This document shows positions 18,107 through 25,824 of a DNA stretch of 64,000 nt, piece after piece (position 1 is the stretch's first letter; each line of letters begins with the position of its first letter). This stretch comes from Acidobacteriota bacterium (GTDB lineage: Bacteria; Acidobacteriota; Terriglobia; Terriglobales; Acidobacteriaceae): NCBI GenBank assembly GCA_013289875.1, contig JABCZC010000004.1:48539-112538 (forward strand). The letters run 5' to 3'. The translations under genes were made by a program, and so were the position numbers. The notes below the pieces were generated by a model, which did not search any database, was not told the origin of the DNA, and saw only the letters and a list, made by a program, of their open reading frames with translations.

Positions 18107-19996
18107 ATGGCAGACGTCCTCAATCCTGAACAAATCGAGAGCAACCCTCTGAACACCGAACTGGAAACCCCAACGCTGGAAGCTGCGACGGATCACGCTG
18201 ATTCGTCGATCGAAATCACCCACAACCCGGAAACCCATTCCGCTGAACCAACCCAGGCTGTTGCCGCAGCCCCCCTCGAGGCAATCGATACCCATTCAAC
18301 CGACGAGATCGATTTCGGAAGCATGGAAGACTTTGCCGCGGCGCTCGAGTCTTTCGACCGCGAACAGGCGGCAGAAGCAGCGGCGCAGGCCTTTGACGAC
18401 AATACGATTGTGTCCGGAACCGTAATCAAGCTCACGGACAAGCACGTCGTTGTCGATGTTGGTATGAAGTCCGAGGGATTGATTCCCTTGGAGCAGGTCC
18501 TCGACCACACCGGTCAGCCCAAACTGAAGGCGGGCGACGCCGTTGAGGTCGTGATCGAGCGCGAAGAGGCCGAAGGCGGCTACGTGCTGAGCTATGAGAA
18601 AGCTCAGCGCCACCGCGTGTGGGACGCCATCGAGAAGGCTGCCAACGACAAGACTCCGATTACCGGGATTGTTCTCGGCCGCGTCAAGGGCGGGCTGACT
18701 GTCGACATCGGCATCAAGGCTTTCCTCCCTGGTTCGCAGCTGGAGATTCGCCCGGTGCGCAATCTCGACGCTTACATTGGGCAGCCGATCGACGTTCGCG
18801 TCATCAAGCTCAACAAGAAGCGCGGCAACGTGGTCATCTCCCGCAAAGAGATTCTCGAGGAAGAGCAGAACGCCAAGCGCTCGCAGACTCTGGAGCATCT
18901 CGAAGAGGGCAGCATCCTGACCGGCACGGTCAAGAACCTCACCGACTACGGTGCATTCGTGGATCTGGGCGGTATCGACGGGTTGCTTCACATTACCGAT
19001 ATGTCGTGGGGACGTCTTACTCATCCGCGCGACCTGGTCAATGTGGGCGACGAGATCCAGGTGAAGGTGCTCAAGTTCGACAAGGACAAGCAGCGCGTTT
19101 CGCTGGGCTTCAAGCAGCTTACGCCGGATCCCTGGCTGGATGCGGTGGAGCGTTACCCCGTCGGCGCGCGCGTGCGCGGCCGGGTGCTGAGCGTGACCGA
19201 CTACGGCTCCTTCGTCGAGCTGGAGCAGGGCATCGAAGGCTTGGTGCACGTCTCAGAGATGACCTGGTCGAAGCGGATGAAGCATCCGTCGAAACTGGTG
19301 AAGCCGGGCGATGAAGTAGAGACTGTGGTGTTGAGCGTGAATCCGGCCGATCGCCGCATTTCACTTGGCATGAAGCAGTTGCTCGAGAATCCCTGGGAGC
19401 ACCTGGTTGCCCGTTACCCAACCGGAACCAACGTCGAAGGCCGCGTTCGCAACCTGACCGACTTCGGAGCGTTCATCGAGATCGAGGACGGCATCGACGG
19501 CCTCGTGCACGTGAGTAACCTGAGCTGGACCAAGCGCGTCAAGCATCCTTCTGAAGTTCTGAAGAAGGGCGAGAAGGTCAAGGCCGTCGTCCTGGGCGTC
19601 GAACCCGAGAACCGCCGCCTGTCGCTCGGCATCAAGCAGCTTCAGCCGGATGTGTGGGATACCTTCTTCTCGCAGCATCGCGTGGGCGACGTGGTCCACG
19701 GCAAGGTGCTACGGACGGCACAGTTCGGCGCGTTCGTTGAGATTGCCGAGGGCGTCGAAGGTCTCTGCCACGTGTCGGAGGCTACTGATTCGCACGGAGC
19801 TCCCGTCAAGCTCGAGCAGGGCCAGGAACACGACTTCAAGATTATCAAGATGAACCAGGAAGAGAAGAAGGTGGGCCTGAGCTTGCGTGCGGTCGGAGAA
19901 GAAGCCAGCCGTGCGGACGTTGAAGCCTACAAGGCTCCTGTGTCCAGCTCAACGACTACGCTGGGCGATCTGATGAACTGGAAGCGAGAGCAGTAA
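18107..19996 (+). CDS. rpsA: 30S ribosomal protein S1
   Basis: RNA-binding ribosomal protein that helps bring mRNA to the 30S subunit. It has 629 aa and six S1 (OB-fold) domains at about residues 102-171, 186-255, 269-338, 354-425, 441-512 and 526-597. The first two are the degenerate ribosome-binding type (GTVIKLTDKHVVVDVG; GIVLGRVKGGLTVDIG). The later four carry the RNA-binding pattern (LTDYGAFVDL, VTDYGSFVEL, LTDFGAFIEI, TAQFGAFVEI). An acidic, probably disordered N-terminal extension of about 100 residues precedes domain 1, far longer than in E. coli S1. GGAG lies upstream of the ATG. A terminator follows at 20077. Confidence 0.97.
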   Translation: MADVLNPEQIESNPLNTELETPTLEAATDHADSSIEITHNPETHSAEPTQAVAAAPLEAIDTHSTDEIDFGSMEDFAAALESFDREQAAEAAAQAFDDNTIVSGTVIKLTDKHVVVDVGMKSEGLIPLEQVLDHTGQPKLKAGDAVEVVIEREEAEGGYVLSYEKAQRHRVWDAIEKAANDKTPITGIVLGRVKGGLTVDIGIKAFLPGSQLEIRPVRNLDAYIGQPIDVRVIKLNKKRGNVVISRKEILEEEQNAKRSQTLEHLEEGSILTGTVKNLTDYGAFVDLGGIDGLLHITDMSWGRLTHPRDLVNVGDEIQVKVLKFDKDKQRVSLGFKQLTPDPWLDAVERYPVGARVRGRVLSVTDYGSFVELEQGIEGLVHVSEMTWSKRMKHPSKLVKPGDEVETVVLSVNPADRRISLGMKQLLENPWEHLVARYPTGTNVEGRVRNLTDFGAFIEIEDGIDGLVHVSNLSWTKRVKHPSEVLKKGEKVKAVVLGVEPENRRLSLGIKQLQPDVWDTFFSQHRVGDVVHGKVLRTAQFGAFVEIAEGVEGLCHVSEATDSHGAPVKLEQGQEHDFKIIKMNQEEKKVGLSLRAVGEEASRADVEAYKAPVSSSTTTLGDLMNWKREQ

Positions 19997-20012
19997 AGCA
20001 GGTATTAGCCAC

Positions 20013-20158
20013 TAGCCATTAGCTGATGAGCCTGCGGCAACGGCTGAGAACAAGAACGTTACACTCATAGCAAACGAAAAGCGCCACCCAACAGGGATGG
20101 CGCTTTTTCTTTCGGAGTCAGAACTCGCTAATGGCTAATCCCTAATGGCTAATGGCTA
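20013..20158. repeat. Inverted TAGCCATTAGC repeats around the rpsA terminator
   Basis: TAGCCATTAGC at 20013-20023 is the reverse complement of GCTAATGGCTA at 20127-20137. A further tandem copy (TAATGGCTAATGGCTA) lies at 20143-20158. The arms enclose the terminator. The origin is unknown; a small intergenic repeat family is likely. Confidence 0.55.
20077..20107. terminator. Strong bidirectional rho-independent terminator
   Basis: AAAAGCGCCACCC (20077-20089) folds with GGGATGGCGCTTTTT (20093-20107) around a short AACA loop. T-runs flank it on the plus side and A-runs on the other, so it can terminate rpsA and the convergent minus-strand pair. Confidence 0.9.
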
Positions 20159-20506
20159 TTTCTCTCTCTTGACATGCAGATCGATCGTTAGCTGCTTGCG
20201 CGAGTCGAAAGAGCTGATCGTCTTGGTTGGGCTTTTCGCGTCCTTGTATTTCGCCCACACCTCGTAGTCGGTGTCCGGCGAAATCTGTCCGAAGCGATAG
20301 CTTCCATCGGCGGTCGCGATGAAGGTTCGGATGTTGTTGGTTTTTGAATCCTGAAGGTAGACGATTGCGCTTTCCAATGGAATGCTGCCGTTCCCCAAAA
20401 CCTTGCCGTCGAGCGTCTTGAATTTAATGTTCTGGGCAAAGGCGGAGCCGGCAGCGAGCAGAAACAACAGGGCCGCCAGCTGTAGGCGGCAATTCAATTT
20501 CCTCAT
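20156..20506 (-). CDS. Small secreted protein with carboxypeptidase regulatory-like fold
   Basis: Exported protein of 116 aa. A signal peptide (LQLAALLFLLAAGSAFA) is followed by one beta-sandwich domain resembling the carboxypeptidase D regulatory-like / CNA-B fold. Typical blocks are visible: GKVLGNGSIPLESAIVYLQDS, TFIATADGSYRFGQISPDTDYEVWAKY, and a final LTIDLHV strand. Such domains usually stabilise or tether surface proteins, and here it stands alone. The start codon overlaps the stop of the upstream LysW-like gene by four bases (ATGA), so the two genes are translationally coupled although they encode a cytosolic and an exported protein. Confidence 0.8.
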   Translation of the reverse strand: MRKLNCRLQLAALLFLLAAGSAFAQNIKFKTLDGKVLGNGSIPLESAIVYLQDSKTNNIRTFIATADGSYRFGQISPDTDYEVWAKYKDAKSPTKTISSFDSRKQLTIDLHVKREK

Positions 20507-20694
20507 TCTTCTTCCTCTTCGAGAGGTTCATCCTCATCGTCGTCATAGCCTTCATCGACTTTCACGAGTTCGAGTGGATCGGTCGTGACTACCTCGTATT
20601 CGGAGCCACATTCGTCGCAGACGATTACATCGCCTTCTTCGACTTCATCGGCTTCCAGATCGAGTGCGGTCTCACATTCAGGGCAAAGTGGCAT
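20503..20694 (-). CDS. LysW-like zinc-ribbon protein with acidic tail
   Basis: Small protein of 63 aa. Two Cys pairs (Cys4/Cys7 in CPEC, Cys26/Cys29 in CDEC) form a zinc ribbon. The spacing and the EVV-TTDPLEL block match LysW, the amino-group carrier of lysine and arginine biosynthesis in Thermus. LysW normally ends in EDWGE, whose terminal Glu carries the substrate. This protein instead ends with a Glu/Asp-rich tail of about 15 residues finishing in five Glu. No LysX-like ligase is nearby, so carrier function is uncertain. It overlaps the following gene by four bases. Confidence 0.8.
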   Translation of the reverse strand: MPLCPECETALDLEADEVEEGDVIVCDECGSEYEVVTTDPLELVKVDEGYDDDEDEPLEEEEE

Positions 20695-20875
20695 GGAACC
20701 CTCCCAAGGGGACTGGAGTAGTACTTAGAAATTGAACAGGTGATCTTTTAAATTCGACTCCGTTAGTGTTGAGGAGAATCGCCCGGCGCGTCAAGCACCG
20801 GCGAGCAATTTATCATTTCGCAATCTATCCTTCGTAATCCGCGATCAATTCGCAAACCATTCTTGGAGCTGTCGA

Positions 20876-22405
20876 ATGAAAATAAGTGTTTGCGCCAAGG
20901 CGAGCCCGATGCTCGAGCAACCCCGTCTTCTTATTCTATCTACTTGCCTCGCAGGCTTTATGGCCATGGCGGCAAGCACCACTGCCTATGCACTCTCTGA
21001 CGCGCCAAAGCGCGATCTGGATGCAACCGGCGCTCCCATCCAGCCCGCGCCCGTCGACCCTGCCATTGCCGCCGTGCTCAACCAGATCTCTCCCACCCAG
21101 ATCCGCCACACCATCGAGGCCCTGGTGGGCTTCAAAAACCGCAGCACCATTTCCAGCATGGATAAGGACCTTCCCGCCGGCCAGGGCGTGAGCGCCGCCG
21201 CTGACTGGATCACCGAGCGCCTCCAGACCTATTCCGGCGACTGCGGAGGTTGCCTTGAGGTCAAGCGCGACACCTTTACCGAGCCGCCCCAGACCGGGCC
21301 TAATCCTCGCATTACCCAGCCCACTACGATCACCAATGTCTACGCGATCCTGCGCGGAAAGGATCCCGAGCAGGCGAAGCGGATCATCCTGATCACCGGA
21401 CACTACGATTCGCGCAACTCCGACACCATGAACACCCACGATCCCGCTCCCGGCGCCAACGACGACGCCAGCGGTGTTGCCGTAAGCCTGGAGTGCGCCC
21501 GTGTGCTCTCCCGGCTGAACCTGCCTGCGACTCTCATTTTCGCCGCCGTTGCCGGCGAGGAGCAGGGGCTGAACGGCAGTGCCCACCTGGCCAGGCTCGC
21601 GAAGAGCGAGGATTGGCAGCTTGAGGCCGTTCTCAACAACGACATAGTTGGCGGCAACACCACGCCCGGCGAAACCATGCAGGACAAATCCGCCGTCCGC
21701 GTCTTCTCCGAGAGCATTCCCGCCAACGCCACGCCCGAGGAGATCCGCCGCATCGTCGCGCTGGGTTACGAGAGCGATTCGCCCTCACGCGAACTGGCCC
21801 GCGCCATTGCCGATGTAGGAAGCGCCTACGACGCGGCCATCAAAACAACTGTGACGGGGCTTGGCACCGAAATCATCCAGGTATTCCATCCCGTGCTCGA
21901 ATTCCGCCGCGACCGTTTCCTGCGCGGAGGTGACCACTCTTCCTTCAACCAGGAAGGCTTCGCCGCTGTTCGCTTCACTGAGTGGCGCGAGGACTTCAAC
22001 CATCAGCACCAGAACGTCCGCACGGAGAACGGTACCGAGTACGGTGACCTGCTCAAGTTTGTCGACTTCGATTACGTCGCCCGCGTTGCGCGTCTCAACG
22101 CGGCAACCATGGCTGTCCTCGCTTCCGCTCCGCCCCCGCCGGAAAAGGTGCGCGTCGTCACTCGCGACCTAGACAACAACACCACGCTGCACTGGGACGC
22201 CGGACACGGAGCACCCTCCGGTACGACGTACGAGATCGTCTGGCGCGAAACCGCGGCACCAGACTGGCAGCGCTCTCTGGCCACGAAGCCTGGCGACCAA
22301 TCGGTCACGCTGCCAATTTCCAAGGACAACGTTATTTTCGGCATTCGCGCCGTCGACCCCGCCGGACACCGCAGCGTCGCCGTGGTTCCCATGCCGGAAC
22401 GCTAA
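20876..22405 (+). CDS. M28-family zinc aminopeptidase, secreted
   Basis: Predicted exported metallopeptidase of 509 aa. A hydrophobic leader (about residues 16-40) precedes a long N-terminal helical region. The M28 catalytic core shows its zinc ligands: GHYDSR (His176), GANDDASG (Asp196), AGEEQG (Glu228 as general base, Glu229 as ligand), NNDIVGG (Asp256) and a late GGDHSSFNQEG His. A C-terminal fibronectin III-like domain (about 415-505, with TTLHWDAGHG...YEIVWRE) follows. It probably cleaves N-terminal residues of peptides outside the cytoplasm. The rhomboid-like gene downstream is separated by about 100 bases of repeat-like DNA. Confidence 0.9.
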   Translation: MKISVCAKASPMLEQPRLLILSTCLAGFMAMAASTTAYALSDAPKRDLDATGAPIQPAPVDPAIAAVLNQISPTQIRHTIEALVGFKNRSTISSMDKDLPAGQGVSAAADWITERLQTYSGDCGGCLEVKRDTFTEPPQTGPNPRITQPTTITNVYAILRGKDPEQAKRIILITGHYDSRNSDTMNTHDPAPGANDDASGVAVSLECARVLSRLNLPATLIFAAVAGEEQGLNGSAHLARLAKSEDWQLEAVLNNDIVGGNTTPGETMQDKSAVRVFSESIPANATPEEIRRIVALGYESDSPSRELARAIADVGSAYDAAIKTTVTGLGTEIIQVFHPVLEFRRDRFLRGGDHSSFNQEGFAAVRFTEWREDFNHQHQNVRTENGTEYGDLLKFVDFDYVARVARLNAATMAVLASAPPPPEKVRVVTRDLDNNTTLHWDAGHGAPSGTTYEIVWRETAAPDWQRSLATKPGDQSVTLPISKDNVIFGIRAVDPAGHRSVAVVPMPER

Positions 22406-22510
22406 GAGCAGTTGTCAGTTGTTAGTCTCCAGCCGTTCTCGGAACGAACGACTGGGGACTGGCAACTGGAGATTCGGAACTGACGACCCGAAGAGTGAGA
22501 GAATAAATCC

Positions 22511-23317
22511 GTGCCACGCTCCTCCGGTATTCTCGCCTTTCCCGATTTCCGCGGATTCACGCGCAAGCTCATCCTGTGGAATCTTGGAGCCTACTTCGCG
22601 CTGCTCTTGCTGGGCGTCGCGTCGAAGGCCACTGCCTCCACAATTGTGTTCTGGACTGCGCTGGTGCCCCCGGCGGTCCTCCATGGAGCCATCTGGCAGC
22701 TCGTAACCTACAGCTTCGTACACGATGGCATTCTGAACACCGCCTTCGAACTGCTTTCGCTCTGGTTCCTGGGCAGTTTTCTTGAGTCGAACCACGGTTC
22801 ACGCTGGCTGGCGGAGATTTATTTTGTCGCGGTGATCGGAGCAGGCCTGGCGGCCATAGCCCTCTATGCGGCTATGCCTGCCGCAGGCGGCGGTCTCACC
22901 GGCTGCTATGGCGGAATCTTCGGCCTCCTGATCGCCTTCGGAGTCCTCTACGCCGACCTTGAATTCATGATGTTTCCTCTGCCCTTCATGATCAAGGCAA
23001 AATATCTTGTCGCTGTCTACCTGCTCATCTCGCTGGCCATGCTCTTTTCTGCGCAGCGCGCCTTTGCATTTGCCCAACTCGGTGGTGCGCTTTTCGGATA
23101 CATCTACATCAAGATGGCTCCGCGCCGCGGATTCGCCTTTGCCGGCAGCGAAACTTTCTTCGGCCTGCGCAACAACTACTACCGCTGGAAGCGCCGCCGC
23201 GCCGCGCGAAAGTTCCAGGTCTACATGCGCAAGCAGAACAAAGACGTTCACTTCGACAAGGACGGACGTTACATCGATCCCGACAAAAATCCGAACGACC
23301 GTCGATGGATGAATTGA
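22511..23317 (+). CDS. Rhomboid-fold membrane protein, catalytic residues replaced
   Basis: Inner-membrane protein of 268 aa with six predicted TM helices in rhomboid order. The WQLVTYSFVH segment (62-71) matches the conserved rhomboid WR/WQ-x-T-x-F-x-H block. The GxSG serine motif on TM4 reads GCYGG (131-135), with Tyr133 at the Ser position. The TM6 His position reads FAQLGGALFGY, with Gln189 in place of His. Both members of the Ser-His dyad are thus absent, so proteolysis is not expected. A basic cytosolic tail of about 65 residues follows (YYRWKRRRAARKFQVYMRKQ). GTG start at 22511. A role in binding membrane proteins, as for iRhoms and derlins, is possible but unproven. Confidence 0.82.
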   Translation: MPRSSGILAFPDFRGFTRKLILWNLGAYFALLLLGVASKATASTIVFWTALVPPAVLHGAIWQLVTYSFVHDGILNTAFELLSLWFLGSFLESNHGSRWLAEIYFVAVIGAGLAAIALYAAMPAAGGGLTGCYGGIFGLLIAFGVLYADLEFMMFPLPFMIKAKYLVAVYLLISLAMLFSAQRAFAFAQLGGALFGYIYIKMAPRRGFAFAGSETFFGLRNNYYRWKRRRAARKFQVYMRKQNKDVHFDKDGRYIDPDKNPNDRRWMN

Positions 23318-23434
23318 GGCCAGCTACCCGCGCCGCCAGCTACCCGCCTCTTCGCTGTTCGTGTATCGTGAGAGTTTGCGGCCCATTTGAGATTCGGGCT
23401 GTCTGACCGCTCAATTGTGAGGTTTGGGATTCGC

Positions 23435-24103
23435 GTGAAAGCCGTTGTCCGTTCAGCTGTTGTCCGCTCCTGGTCTGCTCTTTTTGCGGTTCCCTTCTTT
23501 TTATCGATCGTTCACGCGGGCGCCCAGGTGACGGCGACCGCTCCGGTAAGCGAGTTGCCGCAGTACACCAACCGATGGGACCTCTACGGCGGATTTCAGT
23601 ACTCTCACTTCAACCCCAGCGCCGCGAGAAGTTTTCCGGCCAACAATCTGCTGGGATGGACTGCTTCGGGGGTAGTTTACTTCCGCCCGCTCTGGGGGAT
23701 CGAGGCAAGCTATCGCGGCCTTCATGGCACGATCGATGTTCCGCCAAATCAGTACGGCATTACCAACCCAGCGATGTCGGAGAATCTCTTCCTCTTCGGC
23801 CCGAACTTCCGCCTGCTCCGACGCGAAAAATACGCAGCTGGGGTGCACGGCCTGATTGGTGCGGCCTACGGCTCCTTCGACAAGGATTTCCCTCCAGGTA
23901 TCACGCCCAATCAAGTCGATGTCTATAACAACAAGCTGGCCTTTGGCGCAGCCCTCGGTATCTGGTACGACTACAACTTGTCGCCACGGCTCTCCGTTCG
24001 CGTGATTGCAGATTTCCAGCCGACGCACTACGGCTACACAAGTCAGAGGGAGTTTGCCGGATCCGGGGGCATCGTCTATAAGTTTGGCTCGCTGCAGAAA
24101 TAG
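23435..24103 (+). CDS. Outer-membrane beta-barrel protein
   Basis: Predicted porin-like or OmpA-like eight-stranded barrel of about 222 aa. A signal peptide (SWSALFAVPFFLSIVHAGA) is followed by alternating amphipathic strands such as NRWDLYGGFQYSHFNP, ASGVVYFRPLWGIEASYRG, YAAGVHGLIGAAYGSF, FGAALGIWYDYNLSPRLSVRVIADFQPTHY, and a final GGIVYKF strand. Start uncertain: GTG at 23435 fits the leader best; GTG at 23417 and TTG at 23387 are alternatives. It lies between the rhomboid-like and channel-like genes on the same strand. No ligand is apparent. Confidence 0.78.
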   Translation: MKAVVRSAVVRSWSALFAVPFFLSIVHAGAQVTATAPVSELPQYTNRWDLYGGFQYSHFNPSAARSFPANNLLGWTASGVVYFRPLWGIEASYRGLHGTIDVPPNQYGITNPAMSENLFLFGPNFRLLRREKYAAGVHGLIGAAYGSFDKDFPPGITPNQVDVYNNKLAFGAALGIWYDYNLSPRLSVRVIADFQPTHYGYTSQREFAGSGGIVYKFGSLQK

Positions 24104-24121
24104 CGAGCGGCGTCACTCGCC

Positions 24122-24847
24122 ATGCATCCATCATCGCCACGAACCTCACCTCGTTTCACGCGGGTTCCGCCCGTAACCGGGCACAAATTCTTTCTGCTGT
24201 TTCTCTTTCTGTTGGGATACCTCGTCTACTATCCCTATGCCGCTGATGCCAGCGGACTTCGCTATCACATCTTCCGCATACTGGGATCGGCAGTCACTCT
24301 ACTCAGCGTGTACGCGATCAGCTTCCGTCGCGGCCTGGTTTTCTTCGCTTTGCTGCTGGCCGTCCCGGCCTTGCTGCAACGTACCGTTCTGTTTCGCGCG
24401 GATGCCAGCATACTGTCCCACTTCGCCATATTTCTTAGTTTCGCCTTCGACGTGTTCGTCATTGTGGTTATCTTTCGCCGTGTCTTTGCCCGGGAGGAAC
24501 CCGATGCAGAAACTGTCTTTGGCGCCTTGTGTATTTATCTGATGGTGGCATTCAGCTTTGCTTCTCTATACACCCTGATTGCCACGTTGCAGACCAACGC
24601 CTTCTATCTCGATCCGTTGACCAACTCCCACAAATCTCCCAACGCTTTCGACTTCGTCTACTACAGCTTCGGTACCATGACCTCGCTCGGCGCGGCAGGT
24701 ATCGTGGCCGTCTCGCCTCAGCTTCGTTCGCTCTCGGTGATCGAAGCCATACTCGGTGTGCTCTATCTCGCGGTGCTGATCTCAAGATTGATGGGTGCAT
24801 ATCGGTCGAGCCGTCACGCGCTGCAGAAGGACGATGCTGAACCGTAG
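24122..24847 (+). CDS. Ion-channel-like membrane protein with altered pore filter
   Basis: Membrane protein of 241 aa with about four N-terminal TM segments and a C-terminal two-helix pore module. The pore region reads AFDFVYYSFGTMTSLGAAG (175-193), followed by a TM helix (VIEAILGVLYLAVLISRLMG). This matches the layout of the bacterial two-TM potassium channel domain (usually TLTTLGYGD), but the selectivity filter is GAAG instead of GYGD. Potassium selectivity is therefore not expected. The C-terminal tail is short with no RCK domain. Its start lies 18 bases after the beta-barrel gene, so co-transcription is likely. Confidence 0.78.
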   Translation: MHPSSPRTSPRFTRVPPVTGHKFFLLFLFLLGYLVYYPYAADASGLRYHIFRILGSAVTLLSVYAISFRRGLVFFALLLAVPALLQRTVLFRADASILSHFAIFLSFAFDVFVIVVIFRRVFAREEPDAETVFGALCIYLMVAFSFASLYTLIATLQTNAFYLDPLTNSHKSPNAFDFVYYSFGTMTSLGAAGIVAVSPQLRSLSVIEAILGVLYLAVLISRLMGAYRSSRHALQKDDAEP

Positions 24848-24959
24848 ACGCTGGGGGCCGGTGAGTCGGGCAGCCGACAGAGGTACGCTCTAGCTATTCG
24901 GGGACGAATTCCTGTACTCTATATAGGCCCATGTTGGGACGGTTTGGGGGTGTAGTACA

Positions 24960-25157
24960 TTGGCAGAGGTTCGCGTGCAGGAAGGCGAACCGCTTGAAAA
25001 TGCGTTGCGCCGGTTTAAGCGTAAGGTTCAGCAGGAAGACATCATCAAGGAAGTAAAGCGTCATTCCTTCTACCTGAAGCCCGGTGAAAAGCGCCGTGTG
25101 AAAGAAGCGCTGGCGCGCAAGCGGAATCGTAAGAAAGCTCGTAAAGAGCAGGACTAA
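24960..25157 (+). CDS. rpsU: 30S ribosomal protein S21
   Basis: Small basic ribosomal protein of 65 aa. The sequence VQEGEPLENALRRFKRKVQQEDIIKEVKRHSFYLKPGEKRR matches S21 closely, with a Lys/Arg-rich C-terminus. The only plausible start is TTG at 24960; no in-frame ATG or GTG precedes it. GGGGGTGTAG upstream gives a weak ribosome site. A TATATA box lies at 24920-24925 but its -35 is poor. Confidence 0.94.
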   Translation: MAEVRVQEGEPLENALRRFKRKVQQEDIIKEVKRHSFYLKPGEKRRVKEALARKRNRKKARKEQD

Positions 25158-25468
25158 CTCGATAAAAGTGGAATCCAAGAGTTAGAGCCAGAAAGTAGTC
25201 GTTAACTCACAAGTCGGCGATAGCCGGATGTCCCACGCATCCGGTGCCGCCTTGCTTTGCACAACGAGGGCGCGCGGTTCGAAGTCCCCTTTCGGTGTTG
25301 CAATCTTGAAGTCGCTTCGGCTTCGCATCTGAAGCCGAAGGTTCGCCGCACTTCAATGCGGCCAGGGCCTTTTCACATAAATGTATCCGTTGGTCTTCTG
25401 ATCACAACCGGCTTGTCGTTGGCCGGAGCCATTCACCACGCGAGTTGCGGTGGGGCAAGGGACGCGGG
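25158..25468 (+). other. Intergenic region with two hairpins
   Basis: These 311 bases between rpsU and the zinc-ribbon gene contain no supportable gene. Two inverted repeats stand out: CTTCGGCTTC/GAAGCCGAAG at 25315-25340 and CCGCA/TGCGG at 25346-25361. Confidence 0.5.
25315..25340. other. Perfect 10-bp stem hairpin
   Basis: CTTCGGCTTC (25315-25324) and GAAGCCGAAG (25331-25340) are exact reverse complements with a six-base loop. There is no T-run after it, so it is not a typical terminator. It could be an RNA structure in the leader of the zinc-ribbon gene or in the rpsU 3' end. Confidence 0.55.
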
Positions 25469-25771
25469 ATGGACTACGTCGATAAGATTTTGAAGTGCGT
25501 GGATTGCGGAAGCGATTTTGTTTTCACTGCCGGCGAACAGTTGTTCTTTCACGACAAGCAGTTCAAGAACGATCCCAAACGATGCAAAAGCTGTAAGGCC
25601 AAGCGCGCTTCAGCCGGAGGCAATTCGCGTCCGGAAACGCGGACGACCTGTTCGCAGTGCGGCGCCGAGACCACCGTTCCCTTCAAGCCGACGCAGGGAC
25701 GCCCCGTGCTGTGCCGGCAGTGTTTCCAGCACAGGGGAAGCGCGGTTCCACAGGTGAGTCGCGGCGCCTGA
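25469..25771 (+). CDS. Double zinc-ribbon protein
   Basis: Cytosolic protein of 100 aa with two four-Cys zinc ribbons. The first uses Cys10, Cys13, Cys39 and Cys42 (LKCVDCGSDF...RCKSCK) and is the 'probable zinc-ribbon' type. The second uses Cys61, Cys64, Cys82 and Cys85 and matches the CxxC-x17-CxxC pattern. A basic Ala/Ser linker separates them. ATG at 25469 with AAGGGA upstream is preferred to an in-frame TTG at 25445. The role is unknown; nucleic-acid or protein binding is the usual guess for such ribbons. Confidence 0.82.
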   Translation: MDYVDKILKCVDCGSDFVFTAGEQLFFHDKQFKNDPKRCKSCKAKRASAGGNSRPETRTTCSQCGAETTVPFKPTQGRPVLCRQCFQHRGSAVPQVSRGA

Positions 25772-25824
25772 AGAGCTTACGCAGCGCGAGCTCCTTTGAG
25801 TCTCGGGGAGGTCGCAGCGGGAAT

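Noticed and set aside
22406..22510. Possible IS end or repeat between the M28 and rhomboid-like genes (CAGTTGTCAGTTGTTAGT...)
   Set aside because: Degenerate short CAGTT/GACTGG units only, no flanking direct repeat or transposase; probably ordinary intergenic repeat sequence.
25270..25300. GGTTCGAAGTCC resembling a tRNA T-loop
   Set aside because: The flanking bases do not form a T-stem, and no acceptor, D or anticodon arm fits around it.
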